Made by a program: the position numbers and the translations under genes. The notes beneath the pieces are model-generated. The model did no database searches. It was not told where the DNA came from and was given only the letters and a program-made list of their open reading frames with translations. Shown piece after piece: positions 43,899 to 55,295 of a stretch of DNA of 64,000 bases (within the stretch, counting starts at the first letter, position 1; the number at the start of each line of letters is the position of its first letter). The DNA lies in assembly GCA_029582165.1 (NCBI GenBank), contig CM055875.1:30004644-30068643 (forward strand), written 5' to 3'. Source of the DNA: Portulaca oleracea (Eukaryota > Streptophyta > Magnoliopsida > Caryophyllales > Portulacaceae).

Positions 43899-45021
43899 TG
43901 GAGAGGGGACGATATGGAAGCCTAGGGTATAAACAAACATGTGGATGATGGAAATCCACCCATAGAATTCATAAACACTATGAACCAATTTTTAGGGTTT
44001 TTGGATTAATTGATATAAACATGAAATTAAAAGATATGGACAATTCTAAAGAGAGAAATCTCACCAAATTGAACTTAGATGTTCAAACACTTGCACAAGG
44101 ATCTCCCACAAGCAAAGAGTATTGAATCACCCAAGAAATCTCACAAAGTGTGTAGGATAACCACCAACTCACAAAGAAGAGAATTCACCAAGCAACTTCC
44201 ACCCAAAGGATTAGCTTCATTGATTAGGGTTTGAAAACCCACAATTACAACACTCTCCAATTGAGAGGATTTTTCTTGAGTCTAGCTCCTAAACATTCAT
44301 CATCAAAATCTATCTTGAAAAACAATATACTAGGTAAAAGAAATAACCAAAATGCAGCGAAAATAACACAGCAGACTCGCACTTGCCGTAGACTGTTGCG
44401 GGCGCGACCCGGGATGTCGCGGGCGCGATGGGTGTCTGGGTGCAGCGGTCAGAAACCAACAGTAGGGTGTCGTGGGCGCGACAATGTTCTGTCCGAATCC
44501 TGCATTGGGCGCGACAACCCGGGGCAGCAGGGTGTCACGTGCGTGACGGTGTTCTGGGCAGCTTTTCCCTGCCGACTTCAAACGCACATAACTTCTTCAT
44601 CCAGGCTTCGTTTTAGGACTTTAAGATATCGATGGAAAGCTCTCGGTGTATACTTTAAGCTCCCAAAATTTGAGACCCATCGAAGTTGTAATGAAGGAGT
44701 TATGACCCAAATAGTGAAGGCACGCCTTTTGAACGTCTTTGAATTCATTCACCGCCATGTGTTTATTCTTGCCGATGGTTGTGCAACCCCTTAGAATGAT
44801 CGGGAATGGTCCTATTGAGACCCTAGATAACATCCTATGGCTTGGGGTCTTTGTAGAATGAAACACCGCTCTCTTTGGTGGCCATAACGACCCTTAAAGG
44901 ACCTGTATCCACCATGAAATAGATATTGAAACCGGGTTAGTTTCAAGGAAAGGAGAGGGTGACTTGTAGCAAGCCGGGAACCGTATGCGAAACAAAAAGT
45001 GAACCGATCCCACACGGTTCA
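43899..45021 (-). repeat. 5' LTR of element B (1,123 bp)
   Basis: Matches 40610-41773. The palindrome cluster (44550-44385) is shorter than in the partner LTR by about 40 bp. Confidence 0.92.
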
Positions 45022-45936
45022 ACCGAGAACCCCCAAGACCATTTTAAATCAAACCACGATCTAATTAAGTTTGACACAACCAAGCACAAATCCCTTTCTT
45101 CATTCCATCAACATGTCAATTTCTCAGTCTGTTTTTTTGTTTTTGGGTCTTACTTAACTCAACCCATCAAGACCTAATATCAAGCAAGCAAGGAGAGAGA
45201 AGGAGGAAGGGCGTCGGGTGTGGCATTTGGTTGTCATGTGTTTGGGCGTCTGTCAACATAGGTCGATGGCAGCGGTCTCAGCGGCAGTTGGGGGTCTGAT
45301 CGCGCGAAATAGAGAAGAAATGGGGATGGTTCAGGATTGAGTTCGGGTAGGTATTGGTGTTTTTGGGTGGGTGGAGTGGCTTTTTCTGGTGACATTTGGG
45401 ATGCAAAAATAGAATCTGATTGGTGGTTATGGTGTGAGTGTTGAATTTAGTTTGAAACATAGAACGAGAAGAGGGATTAGTGCTTGGTTGTGTCAAACTT
45501 ATATTGATATTTGATTCAAAATGGCCATTGATGTTCTCGGTGGTGGCTGAGCGCTAAAGTGGTGCTGGTGTTCGTGGTGGTTGGACTGGTGGTAGTGGTG
45601 GTGGTCGGGTGGTGGGCGAACGAAGAAGATGAGTTTGTTTATGATTTTAATGGGTTGAGTTGTATTAATATTTGGAAGAGAGAGAAAGTGTAGAGAAGAG
45701 ATGTGAAAAAAGTTGTCCCCGTCTAGTCAGTTTTTAGAAATGTATGGCACCTCTCAGCAATTGTTTGATAAAACATAGGGGTATTCTTTTCATATATACA
45801 TCGCCGGAATTCAATCAAAATGGTCGGAAAATCACCCAGCAGCCAGTTCTTTGAAGATGTGGTCCCCTTCGAGTGCATTAAAAAAATGATGTCCCCTTCT
45901 AGTCAGTTGTTAGAAATGTGTGGCACCTCCTAGCAA

Positions 45937-46265
45937 CTGCCAAAGGGCCTGTAAATTTCAGTGATAAGTGTAGGTATGGTAAATGTTACTCTTAGTAAAT
46001 TTTGGTAAATTTTAGTAAGTTTATGCAAGTTTAGATATGTTTTTGGAAATATGAAATGAACAAATTAAAGGTTACACTTTAAAAATTTATAATTTTCAAA
46101 GTTTTAAACAATTGAAAAATTGAAAAATTGAAAAAATTTTAAATTTTAAAAATTTTAAAAATAAAAAATAAAAATAAAAAATATTAAAATTTTAAAATAA
46201 TTTTATTTTTAAAATTTTTAAATTAAAAAATTAAAAAAGTCCAATCAGAACTTTTCTACGTCGTG
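45937..46265. other. AT-rich low-complexity spacer
   Basis: A/T runs such as AAATTGAAAAATTGAAAAA and TAAAAATAAAAAATA dominate 46100-46240. Nothing codes. Confidence 0.75.
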
Positions 46266-48660
46266 AACACCCCAACAGCTCAATGTCCTTACAAGACTAA
46301 CCCTGGTGCCAATCAGAACAGACCATGGTAGAGAATTTGATAACCAAGATCAATTTTGTAAGTTCTGTGATCAAGAGGGTGTTACTCATAACTTTTCTAC
46401 GTTGAGAACTCCCCAACAGAATGGTGTTCTCGAAAGGAAGAATAGAGCACTAGAAAACATGGTAAGAACAATCATCTGTGAGAACAATATGCCTCTATTC
46501 CTTTCGGCCGAGATAAAAAATGTTGCAAACTACATTCTTGACAGATGCTCCTTAAGGCCATTCCTGAAAAAGACACTGTATGAGCTATTCAAGGGCAAAA
46601 CACCCAACATAGCTCACCTTAAGGCCATTGGATGTAAATGTACGTTCATAACAACGGAAAAAAAAGACTCTAAGCAAGTTCGAAGCCAGAAGTGAAGAAG
46701 ACATCCTAGTAGGATACTCCTCAACTAGCAAGGCGTATAGAGTCTACATTAAAGCATCCAAAAGGGTGGAAGAATATATCGATGTCATCTTTGATGAATC
46801 GTCAAACTCCACTTCAACAATGTCCTCCACAAAATTTCACTTCCACCAAGAAGACGAAGATGAGGACATTCCCCCTAATGTTCAACAAGGTCCTCCTCCA
46901 CAAAGAGAAGATCCCCCTCCAGTGGATAATCTGGATGTTCCTGAACAACCATAACCCAATCAAGAGGAAGCAGTCAATGACAACAAAGGACCTTCACAAG
47001 AAGATAATTCTCCAAATGTTGTGGGCTTACCCACCACAAATCCTGAGGATCCTCCAAGGGCATTCATATTCAAACCAGCCCATCATGTAGACGATCTCTT
47101 GTGTGGATTGGACACAGGTGTTAGAACTCGTTCCTCCCTTAGAAATTTATGTGGCTTTCATGCATTTGTCTCACAAGTTGAACCAAGCGGACCAGAAGAA
47201 GCCGTAAAGGACAATAACTAGATCCTTGCGATGCAAGAAGAGCTGAATCAATTTGAAAGAAATGAAGTCTGGAAGCTTGTCCCTCGACTCTCACACCATC
47301 TTGCCATTGGTGTCAAGTGAGTCTTCAGAAACAAATTAGATGAACATGGCACTGTCACTAGAAATAAAGCTAAACTGGTAGCCGAAGGATACAACCAAGA
47401 AGAAGGCATTGACTACGAGGAAACCTTCGCACCTGTTGCCATACTAGCGACCATTCGCATACTACTGGCATACGCCTCCGCAACATACATGAAGTTGTAT
47501 CCAATGGATGTCAAAAGTGCCTTTTTGAATGGACATCTAAAAGAAGAAGTCTATGTTGAGCAACCTCAAGGCTTTGAACAAATGGATGTAACCACTCACG
47601 TCTACAAGCTTCAAAAGGCTCTCTATGGGCTCAAGCAAGCCCCTAGGGCTTGGTATCAAAGGTTGAGCACATTTCTTCTGGCAAATGAATTTACAAGAGG
47701 CCTCATAGACAAAACATTGTTCATAACAACTTCAGGTCAGGATTTTGTTATAATTTAAGTATATGTAGATGACATTATTTTTGGTGCTACCACTACACAT
47801 CTAGTGAAGGAATTGTCTGAGATAATGAGCAAGGAGTTTGAGATGAGCCTAGTAGGAGAACTCAACTTCTTTCTAGGTTTGCAAATCAAACAAACCATGA
47901 TGGCATTTTTCTAAATCAAAGCAAGTACATCAAGGAACTACTAAGAAAGTATGGTCTTGAAAGTGCAACAATGTCCTCGACATTAAAACTTGACCATGAC
48001 CAAACTGGTAAGGCCGTTTTTGACAAACTCTATCGAGGTATGATTGGATCTCTTCTTTATTTAACTGCAAGTCACCCAGACATAATGTTTATTATATGCT
48101 TGTGTGCTCGCTTCCAAAGTGCTCCCAAGGAATCTTACTTGATTGCCGTCAAAAAAATCCTGAGTTATCTTGCAGGTATCAAGGACCTTGGATTGTGGTA
48201 TCCTCGCAACAATTCCCTTCACCTTGTTGGCTACACGGATGTTGATTTTGCTGGATCAAGAACTGATAGAAAAAGAACATCTAAAGGATGCCAAATGTTA
48301 GGAGTATCCCTCATTTCCTGGAAATCCAAATAGCAAACTGCGGTTGCTCTCTCTACAGCCGAAGCGGAATACATAGCAGCAGAGCCTGTTGTGCACAAAT
48401 CTTATGGATCAAGCAACAGATGAAGGACCTTGGTGTGGAGTACTCTAAAATCCCCATCAAATGTGATAATCAAAGTGCAACCAGATCACAAAGAATCCAG
48501 TCCAGCACTCCCCCTCAAGCACATTGAAGTGTGACATCATTTCAGAAGAGACCATGTTGACAAAGGTCATACCACCTTGGATTTTGTTCAAACTCGCCAG
48601 CAACTTGCTGACAAATTCACCAAGGTCCTTCCCACTAACTAGTTCACTACTATTTGAAGG
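46266..48660 (+). pseudogene. SIRE-like Ty1/copia pol remnant (integrase, RT, RNase H)
   Basis: The integrase part (46306-46695) has RTDHGREFDN and TPQQNGVLERKNRALENMV, so the second Asp and the Glu remain; the N-terminal part is gone. After frameshifts come EEYIDVIFDESS and an acidic, proline-rich linker. The RT follows with [53 protein letters not shown] and [20 protein letters not shown] stop at 47756-47758 sits just before YVDDIIFGATT, and the FEMS.VGELNFFLGLQIKQ signature of SIRE follows. RNase H follows in two frames (GYTDVDFAGSRTDRKRTSKG, ALSTAEAEYIAAE, ADKFTKVLPTN). A purine run (TTGAGGGGGAG, near 48692) may be the polypurine tract. No LTRs were found. Confidence 0.88.
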
Positions 48661-49577
48661 GAGATTAGCATATTACAAACAGATGACCAGTTGAGGGGGA
48701 GCTAGATCCCACCTTTTCAATTAGGGGAGGCAAGGACCTCCACCTCCAGGTATGTTTTCTATCCAATATATGCTGATAAGGACCTTGACATCATTGTCAT
48801 GGGTTCTCAGTAAGCATATCGAGGTCAAAATTTGGCATCAATTGTCCTGGGCAGTTAATTCAATAACGTTTTAGGACAATTGTACTTTTTTAAAAAATGA
48901 TTTTGAAATTCAATATTTTTTCCAATTTTTCTTTCCTTTTTAACTGCTTCTCTCTCTCTCTTTCTCTCCTTGGTCCACACGCCATCTCAGCCGTCAAATC
49001 ATCCATTTAACTCCCTCACAGCGTTATCTCTCCGTCACCTCTTCTTTTCTCCTTCTCTCCCTCCCTCCTTCACTCCGCTTCCTCTTTCCGTCCATAGTTA
49101 TTACCATCTTTCCCCAAAATCGTCCCCCTCTCTTCCTCTGTAATCTTTTCACCTCTCTTTTTAAACCTGACCCCACTCTATAACTATGATCACATATAAA
49201 TTAAACGATAATTATTAATTATTTTAGCTCACATTAACCATCTTTTTTAGCTCCATCGTACCATTGCATTCTCTTTGATGTGCTCATAAACCAAATTTGG
49301 TTAATTTAAATGCCAATGTTGTTGTGTTATCCCCTATCAATATCAGTACTCCATCTACAATGATTTGCACATACTTCCATTTCTCAAAATTCCCTACAAG
49401 TTCCTATGTCTAATGAAAGAGAATTGGGTATATTCATACCCCCAATCCCCCATAAACATAGTCACAACTTCCTTTTCCATCACCATTGATCACCTATGGC
49501 TACCACCATTTTGTGTAACGTGGTTTGTAGACCTCCGTTTTTATCAATCTTTCTCAGGGAGCTAGAGGCCTTAGCTA
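48661..49577. other. Non-coding stretch with pyrimidine-rich tract
   Basis: TC-rich sequence at about 48945-49150 (CTCTCTCTCTTTCTCTCC). This could be the 3' end of the SIRE-like element, but no LTR partner is present. No gene is supported. Confidence 0.5.
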
Positions 49578-51279
49578 TGACTACTTGACTCTAGGTAAGG
49601 TTTACGATCATGAGATAATGAGAGGTTTAGGGTGAAAACAGAACAAACTCAACTATGGTTCAGTCAAAAAGGGAAACAATGGGTGTCGGGAGATTTCAGG
49701 ATGCAAACAGTAATTAGGACGAAGGTTTCGCAACTAGGAGGCAACAAGATAGTAGAATCAAATGACAATCCCGTTAAGATAAACCCACCGGATTTCCCTT
49801 TTCAAGGATAATCCGGATTAACTTCCCCAAAGTCTATCGACAGACCCAGAGGGTTAAAGAAACGGGATTCTCTAGTTAGCTTCTATTTGCTTTTGTGAAT
49901 AGAATACTAACTATCCCAATTCCAACCTTCCAACTCAAGTGTTGGATGTATTCGGGGTCTTTCGTACCCCAAATACATCCTACTTGAGGGAAGGATAGGA
50001 GTGGGAAGTTGATTCCACTACAAATTACCCCTAAAATTGCTAACCTAATCCAAATACACCATTCACATCCTTAGTTTCTCCCTAACCCATTAGGGTTCTA
50101 GCCTCTAATCATCTTATCTAACATGCTAACAACAATAATAACTTCATTCATACTTAAAAGGATATTCAAATCAACAATAATCAATAATCAACAAACACCA
50201 AGTAATTCTAATAACAAAAACAGAGATTAAAAAGTAAATAATAAACTAAAGAGAGTAAGAGTTAAGAAATGCTCATTAATTTGATGCCAAAGGAAGATGC
50301 TCCATAATAATAAGACTCCAATGCTCCAATAATAAGAAAAGTCTTCAAAACTTCAATAGAAATCCAATAAAATCAAGTGCAAGAACAATAATCCAAGTAA
50401 AACTCTCACTAATCACTAAGGAATCACTCTAATTGAAAGCTTAAATGTCATAAAGTATGATAAAGTATGTGCTAAGATATGATAATCTGCTAAAAGACCT
50501 AAAAGCAATATATAAAAGCAAAGTTAGTTACTCAAAACTCGTCACTTCACTCAGCAGGAAAATCGCATCTGCAGGGGACCGTGGTCACGGTCCTGCGTAG
50601 TGAAGTGCAGGTTCTCTCTTCTGTTCGCAACACCGTGGGCACGGTGTCTCTGGACCGTGGGTATGGTCTGGCGATTTAGGTTGGGTGAGATTTCGCTCCT
50701 TCGCACCGTCGTGGCTACGGTCTTGCTCGGCCTCTTCTTTCCTTGGACAAGTCTTGAACCCACCGTGGCTGCGGTCATCATGACCGTGGCCACGGTCTAG
50801 CTCGGCTCCAACTTCTTCTGGGCGTGTCTTGATCCCACCGTGGCTGCGGTCATCATGACCGTGGCCACGGTCTTGCTCGGTCCCAAAGGTCTTCTGGGCG
50901 TAGCGCCCGCTACAAAAGTGATGGCGGGGGCTATGCCTTGGAGCGCTCAACAGCCAAGGGATGACGGGAGGGTAGCGCCCGCTACCATGGGTGGGGGGGG
51001 CTACGCTTCGGTGAACTTCAGCGAATTCACTTCCTTTTGAGCCACTTGACATGTCCGGCCTTTCCGCATTCCTTCGCCTTTGACTCGACTAAGACTTGCG
51101 AAATCTCGGGATTCCCAAAATAGTTGCAAAATGGCCTTTTTTACCATGTTTTGAGTAGAAACTCCGAAATCTACAAAATAACCAAAAACGCATTAAAAGT
51201 TTTTGAATTAAACTACGAAACAAGTCAAAAGCCTAAGGATTTATGCGGTATTTAGACACAAAATTGGGTCTAAACACAC
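49578..51279 (-). repeat. LTR-like block F (possible solo LTR)
   Basis: In minus sense it would start TGTGTTTAGACCCAATTTTG and end GAGTCAAGTAGTCA, giving TG...CA ends. A TATA-like run lies at 50517-50508 and a palindrome cluster upstream of it at about 50990-50575. No target repeat matches at these ends, so the boundaries are provisional. No protein-coding region is seen; the 155-codon minus frame across the palindromes is a product of the repeats. Confidence 0.5.
50575..50990. promoter_or_regulatory. ACCGTGGCCACGGT and GTAGCGCCCGCTAC palindromes in block F
   Basis: About ten ACCGTGGNCACGGT-like units and two to three TAGCGCCCGCTA units. Two segments of about 70 bp (around 50750-50800 and 50825-50880) are near-identical direct copies. 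They sit upstream of the TATA-like run in minus sense. Confidence 0.7.
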
Positions 51280-51365
51280 CATCATCACCATTTAGCAGTT
51301 AGCACCACCAATGGCCACCACAATCACACATAATATTAAAACTAAGCACCTGTAGAGAAAGGAAC

Positions 51366-52198
51366 TTGTGTAACCTTTGTCATCACTACAATGTCACGCG
51401 TCACTCAAATCACCAGCCAGACCTGCCACTTGAGCCACCCTCTCTTCCTCTGCAATCTTTTCTCTGCAAAAGTTTTCTTGCCACCTACCGAAAGTTTCAC
51501 CGCCTTCATCTTATCGCCCTCCTCGAAACACACATTAGAGGAGACAAAGTCGATCGGGTGTGCAGGAAGTTGGGTTATGACAAGTGTTTCCAGGTGGAAG
51601 CTTGTGGCTTTTATGGAGGTATTTGGCTTTTGTGGAATGAGCATTCAATCTCTATGGACATCAAGGAGGTGTCGAGTCAGTCTATCACGGCGGAGGTAAC
51701 TTGCCATCGGGGAGAGGTCTGAGCAGTTACAATAGTTTATGCCTGCCCTCAAGAACAAGGGAGAGAAACTCTCTAGCGGGACATTCATGATATAAGAATT
51801 AGGATGCGTTTGCCCTGGGTTATCATTGGCGACATTAATGAAACCTCCTCCTTAAGAGAGAGAAACCATGGAGATGACGCGATAACGAGGAGATGTGCAA
51901 AATTTTCTAACTGGATCAATAATAACGAGTTGATTGACCTTGGTTTCTTGAGACTTAGGTTCACTTGGTATAGGGGAAAGGACGTACCAACTCGAAATTA
52001 CGCCAGGCTCGATAGAGCTTTATGCAACGCCGTTTGGAGAGACTGATACCCCGAAGGAAGTCTAAAGCACCTGTTCTTCGACTACTCAAACCATGCCCCC
52101 ATCCTTCTCAACAAGGACTGCCCGACCTTGGGGGGCTACACCCTTCAGATTCCAGGTGGCCTAGTTATCTCACAAGGATTTTCATAGCTTTGTTCAAG
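51366..52198 (+). pseudogene. LINE ORF2 endonuclease domain
   Basis: Fragments in changing frames spell the APE-type endonuclease: LIALLETHIRGDKVDRVCRK (catalytic Glu), CGFYGGIWLLWNE, PWVIIGDINETSS (GDxNE motif), RCAKFSNWINNNELIDLGF, FTWYRGKDVPTRNYARLDRA and YSNHAPIL. The last normally reads SDHAP, so the active-site Asp is lost while His remains. Stops follow HRGEV and VWRD. This domain would nick target DNA for LINE insertion. Confidence 0.85.
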
Positions 52199-52239
52199 TG
52201 ATCCGGGAAACCCGAGGGTCCTTCGAATGGATAAATATG

Positions 52240-53236
52240 TGGAGCATATCGAGATGGGTCCCGATCCCTAAATTCCATGGTCTCCAAGCCCTCCCGCACC
52301 CCCTTCATAAAACAAGAGAAACATGACATCAAGGTCGGGTGCGGCGTGCATTTTAAGGTGGACCCGGGGCCTTAGATGCGTATTCGGGTCATCGATGGTT
52401 GTGGTATCCACTTCAAATGGGACCCCGGACCATGGAAATGCAGCTATAGGTCCTCATCGGAACCGAATTTGGGCCTTTAGAATGGTTCGAAGTCCTTCGG
52501 CAAAAATAAGCGCAAACGGGTCAACGTGGGTTGTCGGAATGGATGCGCCTTCACCTTTTGGATCATAACTCCTTCAATATGAGTCGGATGGGTCTCAAAT
52601 TTTGGGAGCTTAAAGTACACACCGAGAGTTTTCCATAGATATCTTACGGATCTAAAACAGATTCTAGATGAAGAAGTTATTCGCGTTTGAAGTCGGCAGA
52701 AAACTGCCCAGATCGTCACGCCCGTGACGACTCACGGCAGTTTCATTTTTTGTTCCGGAAGCTCTGTCATGCCCACGACAACCAATGGTCACGCTCGTGA
52801 CCCTGCTCGCCCAGGTCGTCACACCCGTGACGACAGCCGTAATGCCCGTGACGAAACTATTTTACGCGTGATTTTGAGACAAAACGCTGCGTTTTGTTTA
52901 TTTTTCCCCTATTCCTATATATACCCCCTCCCTTGGCATTGTTTGTGGTTTTTAGCTGAATATGAACATGTTAGTGCATTTGTAAGGGTTCTCCCTTAGT
53001 TTTCTCCCAAAATCTTGTGCTTACCTATCCATTTGTGGATTGTGGTGTTTGCAAGTCTTTCCTTGTGATTATTTAGTGGAATTACCTTGGATAATCATTG
53101 TGGATTGTTAGGCCTAGAGTTTTAGAATACCTAGCTCAAGGTCATATCCCTCCTTAGTGTTCAAGTTTTGTTCGATTGTTGCATCAAAGTTCCAACTCAA
53201 GCTAAATCATCAATACTCCCACCACGCCACGCTCTA
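52240..53236 (+). repeat. 5' LTR of element C (997 bp)
   Basis: Order: conserved block of about 140 bp (52565-52698), GTCACG-CC-CGTGAC palindromes (52715-52855), TATATATA at 52916-52923 and a transcribed leader. The final CA is mutated to TA. Confidence 0.93.
52715..52855. promoter_or_regulatory. GTCACG-CC-CGTGAC palindrome cluster, element C LTR
   Basis: Six to seven exact or variant units (GTCACGCCCGTGAC, GTCACACCCGTGACG, GTCACGCTCGTGAC) end about 60 bp before the TATA box. The second LTR repeats them at 55575-55715. Confidence 0.75.
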
Positions 53237-53238
53237 TT

Positions 53239-53250
53239 TGGTATCAGAGC
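53239..53250 (+). other. Primer-binding site of element C
   Basis: TGGTATCAGAGC, two bases after the LTR. Confidence 0.92.
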
Positions 53251-53585
53251 TTCGGTTTTCGTTTGGCTTGAGTTTTCTCCATTGTTCTTGCTTGGTAGTT
53301 TTCTAGTGTTGTGTTTTGTGAATCGTATGTGAATATTGGTGACCCCCAACCCCATTGCTGCCAAAGTGTGTTGGAAAATATTGTATTGTGTTTGTATTTG
53401 TTGGATTTGTAGCTATTTGGTGCATTGAAAAGAAGTTGGAAAATAGTGCACCCAAGGTGTTCGATGAAATGTTTGAGTGAAAAAAACACAAAGAACCCTT
53501 AGCCAAACACTACCCAACTACAAGAGAACCCCCAAACTCCACAAAATACCCCAAACACAAACCGTCCCTCGCCTTTTCTCTCGGT

Positions 53586-55295
53586 ATGGACGACGAAGCT
53601 CGCTCCGAACGAGAGGAATCGAGCCACTGGGGTAGCCCTCAACTTCGAGCTATCGAGAGCCGACTCATGACCCATGACGAACGATTCTCCTCCATTGATC
53701 GCACCCTTAATGCCATTATGGCGCGGATTGACAATCTCGCCCGAGAACGTCAAGGTCAATCCCGGAAGTGTGTCAAATGTAGATGTGTGGGACACGATGC
53801 CTTGCAATGTCCAACGATGGCTATGGTTGAAGCTTGGATTGAGGATTCCTTTGGTGTGGAGGAGAAAACTAGTGCCATGATGGAGGAATTTGACGAGCAA
53901 AACCATCCATCCACACTTGAAAAGTTTGAAGAGGTTGAGAAAAAGCAAAGTTCAATGAACGGAGCTATTGTCATTGAGGTCGTTGAAGGAAAACCTCATG
54001 AGCTTCTTGATGTACATGGTGAGCTTGGTGAAGTTCCATGCCAAGGGGAGGATGAGAACATCGATCTTGCCCTTCCTCCCGTCCTTGTTGAAGAGGCCCA
54101 AGAAGAAGCTCCTTTGGTTTTATCATTGCCACCGATCGAGGAATTAAACACCAATGGAGATGATTCCTATTTCCTTCCACCCATGAGCTTTCAAATTCTT
54201 TTCCAAGGGAAGAATAAGGTAACTGAAGGATCTCCTTTGAAATTTATTGAATCATACTTAAAAGATGGACATTGTGGAGTAGAGTCTTTGGGTGAGTCGT
54301 GCATGAACTTTAGGAGGCATTGGTTGTTTGGTGATGTTTGTTGGTGTGATAAGTTATATGATGAGCATGTGATGTCCAAGATTGAAAATTCTCTATATTT
54401 TGAGTGGCATGCTAGGAATCTTGGTGTTTTCTTTGTTCTTGGAGAGAAGTATAAGTTTGATGAAGCCATGATTCTAATTCAACCAATGTTAATGATCTCG
54501 TCGTTTGTGTCGTCCCTCAATGAATATTGTTTGCACGTTGGTCGTTGTGGTATGAACTCTTTGAATGGGTCATACATGTTATTTGGTCGTCATTGGTTGT
54601 TTGAGAAGTCTATTGGGATGTCGAATCTGTCTTTGTTCATTACACTCCTGATGTTTTCATTACCCCGAGGCCATGTTGATGCTTTTATGGCCCTCGTTTG
54701 GTGCTTCCTACACCGTGTTCGTCCTATGCCTTTGAAACCACCGTTAACCCACAAAAACAAAACCTGGGTGGGAAGTGAGCTGAGGAACCTCCTCTTGAGC
54801 GAAATATGGGATGAGTGTGCTCTTGGTGAGGGCGAGCGATCCATAGCTTTGTCTTTACCGAGTGGCAAGCTTAGTGATGTTGAGCGTTCCCTAACTCCAC
54901 AAAAATTTCATCCTTTCATCCTTTGTCCATCACCCCCAAGCCTCATCAAGAATTTCTATGTCTTCAAGCAGGGTGGAGTTCCCAGCATTATTATGTTCAG
55001 ATTGTTGGAGGGTTCAAGCAATGGGTGGCCGAGCTCTGGAATGTGCCTTCCTTTTAACTCCCAAGAGTTGAGGGCAACTCTTTTTCAAGAAGGGGAGTAT
55101 GGAGCATATCGGGATGGGTCCCGATCCCTAAAATCCATGGTCTCCAAGCCCTCCCGCACCCCCTTCATAAAACAAGAAAAACATGACATCAAGGTGGGGT
55201 GCGGCGTGCATTTTAAGGTGGACCCGGGGCCTTGGATGCGTACTCGGGTCATCGATGGTTGTGGTATCCACTTCAAATGGGACCCTGAACCATGA
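53586..55295 (+). CDS. Gag-like zinc-knuckle protein with large unknown domain (569 aa), element C
   Basis: An intact ATG-started frame of 569 codons. Residues 1-60 are charged and probably helical (RLMTHDERFSSIDRTLNAIM). A perfect CCHC zinc knuckle follows at C62-x2-C65-x4-H70-x4-C75 (KCVKCRCVGHDALQC), which marks a nucleocapsid. An acidic linker of about 110 residues leads to a domain (about 190-500) shared colinearly with element A. That domain has an internal repeat: LKDGHCGVESLGESCMNF..HWLF near residue 225 and LHVGRCGMNSLNGSYMLF..HWLF near residue 316. The frame passes the polypurine tract (TLFQEGEYGAY) and ends 65 codons inside the 3' LTR. No capsid, protease, RT or integrase motif is present. 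It may bind element RNA through the knuckle; the rest is unknown. Confidence 0.82.
   Translation: MDDEARSEREESSHWGSPQLRAIESRLMTHDERFSSIDRTLNAIMARIDNLARERQGQSRKCVKCRCVGHDALQCPTMAMVEAWIEDSFGVEEKTSAMMEEFDEQNHPSTLEKFEEVEKKQSSMNGAIVIEVVEGKPHELLDVHGELGEVPCQGEDENIDLALPPVLVEEAQEEAPLVLSLPPIEELNTNGDDSYFLPPMSFQILFQGKNKVTEGSPLKFIESYLKDGHCGVESLGESCMNFRRHWLFGDVCWCDKLYDEHVMSKIENSLYFEWHARNLGVFFVLGEKYKFDEAMILIQPMLMISSFVSSLNEYCLHVGRCGMNSLNGSYMLFGRHWLFEKSIGMSNLSLFITLLMFSLPRGHVDAFMALVWCFLHRVRPMPLKPPLTHKNKTWVGSELRNLLLSEIWDECALGEGERSIALSLPSGKLSDVERSLTPQKFHPFILCPSPPSLIKNFYVFKQGGVPSIIMFRLLEGSSNGWPSSGMCLPFNSQELRATLFQEGEYGAYRDGSRSLKSMVSKPSRTPFIKQEKHDIKVGCGVHFKVDPGPWMRTRVIDGCGIHFKWDPEP

Larger units (their letters stand above)
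40610..45021 (-). mobile_element. Non-autonomous LTR retrotransposon B (gag-protease, no RT or integrase)
   Basis: LTRs at 40610-41773 and 43899-45021 start TGGAGAGGGGA and end CACACG[A/G]TTCA. A perfect 5-bp repeat ACCGA lies at 40605-40609 and 45022-45026. It reads on the minus strand, with primer site TGGTATCAGAGC at 43896-43885 and polypurine tract CGAAGAAGGGGAGTA before the 3' LTR. The 2.1-kb interior codes only for a gag-protease frame. LTR architecture, primer site and polypurine tract match elements A and C, so all three probably use the same Ty3-type helper. Confidence 0.93.
40193..45936. mobile_element. Long-armed foldback element split by LTR element B
   Basis: Left arm 40193-40609 plus 45027-45110 pairs with the reverse complement of about 45450-45936. 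Ends are TTGCTAGGAGGTGCCACACA and TGTGTGGCACCTCCTAGCAA. The arms are about 500 bp and well conserved (GACCATTTTGA[C/T]TGAATTCCGGCGA..., TCAAACAATTGCT...). The loop is about 340 bp. There is no coding capacity and the target repeat is unclear. This is a foldback or long-TIR MULE-type derivative. Confidence 0.8.

Noticed and set aside
46072..46250. Possible replication origin or matrix-attachment region from extreme AT content
   Set aside because: Only simple A/T runs are visible; nothing specific supports a functional call.
50551..51052. 80- and 155-codon minus-strand frames rich in His/Asp/Gly
   Set aside because: They translate the ACCGTGGCCACGGT repeats (HGHDDRSHGG); repeat artefact.
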